Assembly (NCBI GenBank): GCA_945643635.1
Contig: CALZFC010000087.1
Coordinates: forward strand, 573,501-637,500
Source: Allodiplogaster sudhausi
Taxonomy: Eukaryota; Nematoda; Chromadorea; Rhabditida; Diplogasteridae
Direction: 5' to 3'
Length of the DNA: 64,000 nucleotides
Both the position numbers and the translations under genes were made by a program. Positions 59,094 through 64,000 of the stretch are shown here, one piece after another; positions within the stretch are counted from its first letter, which is position 1; every line of letters starts with the position of its first letter. The notes below the pieces were generated by a model. That model made no database searches. It saw only the letters and a program-made list of their open reading frames with translations, and had not been told where the DNA came from.

Positions 59094-60043
59094 ATGGAGT
59101 TTTCTGCCGGCAACCGGAGTCATCTGTCTGTTGGATGACGTGAGAATAGGAGGGAATCTGCTTCAACTCTTCTCTTCTCTCGCTCTCCTTGCTTCCTCTT
59201 CTCAGCGGTCACCTCTCTCCATTCAATGTTTGTTGAAACAGTACGTCTATTATTTCTAAAGGTAACAATATACCTTCTTGAGATGAACGGAAGCGTCTCC
59301 GAGAATGGCTAGTACATGGAGAATCCCCTCAATCCTATTTGCAGTCCGTCGCATGGCAAAAACTGAACACAGGTATTTTCGTTGGATCAATTAATCTCTA
59401 CGTTAATTTTCTCATAATTTTTTTTCTCAACAGTTTCATTATGAAACTGTTTCCAGGCCATTATGCTGATGTACCCGCTGCGTGGCGTCTTTTCTTCTCT
59501 GCTCTGCATTATGTTCTTGCTGTTCAAAGTCGAGGAGATGTTAGGGTGAGAATGTTGTCTTCCTTGGAATGTCCATCCGAATACTTTGTAGAGAGCTCTG
59601 AGATTGGTTGACCGAGGCCTTCTAATGGGAGGGGACTTGCCAGACAAGTCCCTTTCTGGCCTTGGAATGTACCTTCATTCCCAGCTGCCACCAACTGCGC
59701 CCCTCAACTTCTCTTCCCTTGTACGTCTTTCAGCCAGCCGTCTTTTGCGATTTCCTCTTCTTTTTTTACTTTTGGTCTTTCTGACGTCTTCGCAGCTCTT
59801 ATCCTTTTTCCGTTTCTATTTTGTCAGCTGTGCATGTATTTTTGTTATTTGCTCGTTGTCTCCATCCTCTCCTGTCCAGGGTGCCTCAAGGCACGACTCC
59901 TCCAAGCTTTCCCCTTCCACTCCCGTCACTTCCACTGCCTTCTTCCCTGACCCGGATGTCTTCCTGGATCAACACGTTGTGTCTGGGATTCCTTTGCTCG
60001 TTAGGCATGGCTGTGGTCATTGGCCGGCCATCGAAAAATGGAG
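59094..60043 (+). CDS. KDM8: Lysine demethylase/arginyl hydroxylase KDM8 (JMJD5), 5' part
   Basis: KDM8/JMJD5 is a JmjC-type 2-oxoglutarate dioxygenase. Exons recognised: about 59283-59372 (SVAWQKLNT, human DYSWEKLNT), 59457-59545 (GHYADVPAAWRLFFSALHYV), 59592-59720 (RALRLVDRGLLMGGDLPDKS, human AALRVCDMGLLMGAAILGD) and 59880-60043 (VFLDQHVVSGIPLLVRHGCG, then HWPAIEKWR, human REQFLVPGRPVILKGVADHWP). All join in phase. A candidate upstream exon is 59094-59240, with unresolved phase, and the start codon is not established. The iron-binding HxD...H part of the JmjC domain is not in the window: the next intron is the large CT minisatellite, and the 3' exons would lie beyond 64000. Confidence 0.85.
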
Positions 60044-60069
60044 GTTAGTTACCATTATCACCTACGTAG

Positions 60070-63000
60070 CATTTTAATCTGTATTCTCGCTCTCTCTCTC
60101 CTCTCTCTGTTCTCTCTCTCTGTTCTCTCTCTCTCTCCTCTCTCTGTTCTCTCTATCTCTCTCCTCTCTCTGTTCTCTCTCTCTCTGTTCTCTCTCTCTC
60201 CTCTCTCTGTTCTCTCTATCTCTCTCCTCTCTCTGTTCTCTCTCTCTCTGTTCTCTCTCTCTCTCCTCTCTCTGTTCTCTCTATCTCTCTCCTCTCTCTG
60301 TTCTCTCTCTCTCTGTTCTCTCTCTCTCTCCTCTCTCTGTTCTCTCTATCTCTCTCCTCTCTCTGTTCTCTCTCTCTCTGTGCTCTCTCTCTCTCCTCTC
60401 TCTCCTCTCTCTATCTCTCTGTTCTCTCTCTCTCCCCTCTCTCTGTTCTCTCTATCTCTCTCCTCTCTCTGTTCTCTCTCTCTCTCCTCTCTCTGTTCTC
60501 TCTATCTCTCTCCTCTCTCTGTTCTCTCTCTCTCTGTTCTCTCTCTCTCTCCTCTCTCTGTTCTCTCTATCTCTCTCCTCTCTCTGTTCTCTCTCTCTCT
60601 GTTCTCTCTCTCTGTTCTCTCTATCTCTCTCCTCTCTCTGTTCTCTCTCTCTCTCTGTTCTCTCTCTCTCTCTCCTCTCTCTGTTCTCTCTATCTCTCTC
60701 CTCTCTCTGTTCTCTCTCTCTGTTCTCTCTCTCTCTCCTCTCTCTGTTCTCTCTATCTCTCTCCTCTCTCTGTTCTCTCTCTCTCTGTTCTCTCTCTCTC
60801 TCCTCTCTCTGTTCTCTCTATCTCTCTCCTCTCTCTGTTCTCTCTCTCTCTGTGCTCTCTCTCTCTCCTCTCTCTGTTCTCTCTATCTCTCTCCTCTCTC
60901 TGTTCTCTCTCTCTCTGTTCTCTCTCTCTCTCCTCTCTCTGTTCTCTCTATCTCTCTCCTCTCTCTGTTCTCTCTCTCTCTGTTCTCTCTCTCTCTCCTC
61001 TCTCTGTTCTCTCTATCTCTCTCCTCTCTCTGTTCTCTCTCTCTCTGTTCTCTCTCTCTGTTCTCTCTCTCTCTCCTCTCTCTGTTCTCTCTATCTCTCT
61101 CCTCTCTCTGTTCTCTCTCTCTCTGTTCTCTCTCTCTCTCCTCTCTCTGTTCTCTCTATCTCTCTCCTCTCTCTGTTCTCTCTCTCTCTGTTCTCTCTCT
61201 CTCCTCTCTCTGTTCTCTCTATCTCTCTCCTCTCTCTGTTCTCTCTCTCTCTGTTCTCTCTCTCTCTCCTCTCTCTGTTCTCTCTATCTCTCTCCTCTCT
61301 CTGTTCTCTCTCTCTCTGTGCTCTCTCTCTCTCCTCTCTCTGTTCTCTCTATCTCTCTCCTCTCTCTGTTCTCTCTCTCTCTCTGTTCTCTCTCTCTCTC
61401 CTCTCTCTGTTCTCTCTATCTCTCTCCTCTCTCTGTTCTCTCTCTCTCTCCTCTCTCTGTTCTCTCTATCTCTCTCCTCTCTCTGTTCTCTCTCTCTGTT
61501 CTCTCTCTCTCTCCTCTCTCTGTTCTCTCTATCTCTCTCCTCTCTCTGTTCTCTCTCTCTCTGTTCTCTCTCTCTCTCCTCTCTCTGTTCTCTCTATCTC
61601 TCTCCTCTCTCTGTTCTCTCTCTCTCTGTGCTCTCTCTCTCTCCTCTCTCTGTTCTCTCTATCTCTCTCCTCTCTCTGTTCTCTCTCTCTCTCTGTTCTC
61701 TCTATCTCTCTCCTCTCTCTGTTCTCTCTCTCTCTGTTCTCTCTCTCTCTCCTCTCTCTGTTCTCTCTATCTCTCTCCTCTCTCTGTTCTCTCTCTCTCT
61801 GTTCTCTCTCTCTCTCCTCTCTCTGTTCTCTCTATCTCTCTCCTCTCTCTGTTCTCTCTCTCTCTGTTCTCTCTCTCTGTTCTCTCTCTCTCTCCTCTCT
61901 CTGTTCTCTCTATCTCTCTCCTCTCTCTGTTCTCTCTCTCTCTGTTCTCTCTCTCTCTCCTCTCTCTGTTCTCTCTATCTCTCTCCTCTCTCTGTTCTCT
62001 CTCTCTCTGTTCTCTCTCTCTCCTCTCTCTGTTCTCTCTATCTCTCTCCTCTCTCTGTTCTCTCTCTCTCTGTTCTCTCTCTCTCTCCTCTCTCTGTTCT
62101 CTCTATCTCTCTCCTCTCTCTGTTCTCTCTCTCTCTGTGCTCTCTCTCTCTCCTCTCTCTGTTCTCTCTATCTCTCTCCTCTCTCTGTTCTCTCTCTCTC
62201 TCTGTTCTCTCTCTCTCTCTCCTCTCTCTGTTCTCTCTATCTCTCTCCTCTCTCTGTTCTCTCTCTCTCTCCTCTCTCTGTTCTCTCTATCTCTCTCCTC
62301 TCTCTGTTCTCTCTCTCTGTTCTCTCTCTCTCTCCTCTCTCTGTTCTCTCTATCTCTCTCCTCTCTCTGTTCTCTCTCTCTCTGTTCTCTCTCTCTCTGT
62401 TCTCTCTCTCTCCTCTCTCTGTTCTCTCTATCTCTCTCCTCTCTCTGTTCTCTCTCTCTCTGTTCTCTCTCTCTCCTCTCTCTGTTCTCTCTATCTCTCT
62501 CCTCTCTCTGTTCTCTCTCTCTCTGTTCTCTCTCTCTCTCCTCTCTCTGTTCTCTCTATCTCTCTCCTCTCTCTGTTCTCTCTCTCTCTGTTCTCTCTCT
62601 CTGTTCTCTCTCTCTCTCCTCTCTCTGTTCTCTCTATCTCTCTCCTCTCTCTGTTCTCTCTCTCTCTGTTCTCTCTCTCTCTCCTCTCTCTGTTCTCTCT
62701 ATCTCTCTCCTCTCTCTGTTCTCTCTCTCTCTGTTCTCTCTCTCTCTCCTCTCTCTGTTCTCTCTATCTCTCTCCTCCCTCTGTTCTCTCTCTCTCTGTT
62801 CTCTCTCTCTCTCCTCTCTCTGTTCTCTCTATCTCTCTCCTCTCTCTGTTCTCTCTCTCTCTCTGTGCTCTCTCTCTCTCCTCTCTCTGTTCTCTCTATC
62901 TCTCTCCTCTCTCTGTTCTCTCTCTCTCTGTTCTCTCTCTCTCTCCTCTCTCTGTTCTCTCTATCTCTCTCCTCTCTCTGTTCTCTCTCTCTCTCCTCTC

Positions 63001-63710
63001 TCTGTTCTCTCTATCTCTCTCCTCTCTCTGTTCTCTCTCTCTGTTCTCTCTCTCTCTCCTCTCTCTGTTCTCTCTATCTCTCTCCTCTCTCTGTTCTCTC
63101 TCTCTCTGTTCTCTCTCTCTCTGTTCTCTCTCTCTCTCCTCTCTCTGTTCTCTCTATCTCTCTCCTCTCTCTGTTCTCTCTCTCTCTGTTCTCTCTCTCT
63201 CCTCTCTCTGTTCTCTCTATCTCTCTCCTCTCTCTGTTCTCTCTCTCTCTGTTCTCTCTCTCTCTCCTCTCTCTGTTCTCTCTATCTCTCTCCTCTCTCT
63301 GTTCTCTCTCTCTCTGTTCTCTCTCTCTCTCCTCTCTCTGTTCTCTCTATCTCTCTCCTCTCTCTGTTCTCTCTCTCTCTGTTCTCTCTCTCTGTTCTCT
63401 CTATCTCTCTCCTCTCTCTGTTCTCTATCTCTCTCTGTTCTCTCTCTCTCTCTCTCCTCTCTCTGTTCTCTCTATCTCTCTCCTCTCTCTGTTCTCTCTA
63501 TCTCTCTCCTCTCTCTGTTCTCTCTCTCTGTTCTCTCTCTCTCTCCTCTCTCTGTTCTCTCTATCTCTCTCCTCTCTCTGTTCTCTCTCTCTCTCTCTCC
63601 TCTCTCTGTTCTCTCTATCTCTCTCCTCTCTCTGTTCTCTCTCTCTCTGTTCTCTCTCTCTCTCTCCTCACTCTGTTCTCTCTATCTCTCTCCTCTCTCT
63701 GTTCTCTCTC
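60070..63710. repeat. CT-rich minisatellite, ~65-bp higher-order unit, in a KDM8 intron
   Basis: A tandem array built from TGTTCTCTCTATCTCTCTCC, then TCTCTCTGTTCTCTCTCTCT and GTTCTCTCTCTCTCTCCTCT. Together these form a unit of about 65 bp repeated dozens of times, with variants in which a 15-bp sub-unit is gained or lost and rare TGTG. It starts about 30 bp after the KDM8 splice donor. The sense strand lacks in-frame stops, so it yields spurious Leu/Ser/Phe open frames of up to 1026 codons. Confidence 0.95.
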
Positions 63711-63921
63711 TCACCTTCTCTCTCACCCTCATATTCTATTTATCTCTCTCATATTCTCTCTCTCTCTCATCTTCTCTCTCACTCTCATATTCTATTTCTA
63801 TCTCTCATATTCTCTCTCTCTCATCTTCTCTCTCGCTCTCATATTCTATTTCTATCTCTCATATTCTCTCTCTCTCATCTTCTCTCTCGCTCTCATATTC
63901 TATTTCTCTCTCTCTCATATT
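63711..63921. repeat. ~58-bp CT/AT repeat at array edge
   Basis: Three to four units of TCTCTCATCTTCTCTCTC followed by CTCATATTCTATTT and CTATCTCTCATATTC. This is a different family from the main array, at its right edge. Confidence 0.85.
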
Positions 63922-63929
63922 CGGTGTCC

Positions 63930-64000
63930 TGATGATTCTTCCAATTGAAATTCTTCCAATGAGAATTCTTCCAAATCTAATGATAATTCTTCCAATTTTA
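63930..64000. repeat. Short AATTCTTCCAAT-type repeat at window end
   Basis: Four spaced copies of ATTCTTCCAA with variable 7-14 nt spacing run off the window end. It could be the start of another minisatellite. Confidence 0.7.

Noticed and set aside
60852..63948. Two overlapping open frames of 1026 and 876 codons rich in Leu, Ser and Phe
   Set aside because: They are pure translations of the CT minisatellite, occur in more than one frame at once and lack codon structure; they lie in the KDM8 intron.

Overview
The window is nuclear DNA of an animal. Most genes are split by very short GT-AG introns (several of only about 44-60 nt), and the set includes genes typical of or restricted to animals: a Wnt O-acyltransferase (PORCN), an ADAM17-type sheddase, an SLC22-type transporter, a DP transcription factor and CNTD1. 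The compact genes, short introns and very abundant CT/GA tracts would suit an early-branching animal such as a sponge. That placement is inference, not something read from a marker.

Layout. 1-4161 is a CT-rich 14-bp minisatellite in an intron of a carboxylesterase-like gene whose 3' exons follow (+, to 5576). PORCN (-, 6135-8019) is divergent from TFDP (+, 9982-12259), and a 1.5-kb foldback transposon with a 9-bp target duplication lies between them (8254-9785). TPP2 (-, 12362-19480) converges on TFDP. CNTD1 (-), two small membrane-protein genes (-) and an unrecognised set of exons (-) follow. The block 18065-25646 is then repeated head-to-tail at 25648-33225; as far as I could compare, the copies differ by 4 bp in a GA microsatellite. 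The second copy holds only the 5' part of TPP2, and its junction keeps an open frame into the unrecognised exons.

ADAM17-like (-, 33297-36467) and the V-ATPase H subunit (+, 36925-39509) are divergent. RPL11 (-, 40385-44345) has a 2.9-kb intron carrying two hAT-type elements with 8-bp target duplications, and a third lies at 39708-39987. HMGCL (+), IWS1 (+), an SLC22-like transporter (+), a weakly supported minus-strand gene, a GNAT acetyltransferase (+) and the 5' part of KDM8/JMJD5 (+) complete the set. KDM8 runs into a 3.9-kb CT minisatellite (about 60070-63925) that nearly reaches the window end.

The genes are mostly unrelated housekeeping, signalling and meiosis genes and form no operon or pathway cluster. 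I found no convincing novel multi-gene system. The strongest unusual signals are the tandem duplication with its in-frame junction, the four transposons with clean target duplications, and the sense-strand-biased expansion of intronic polypyrimidine tracts.
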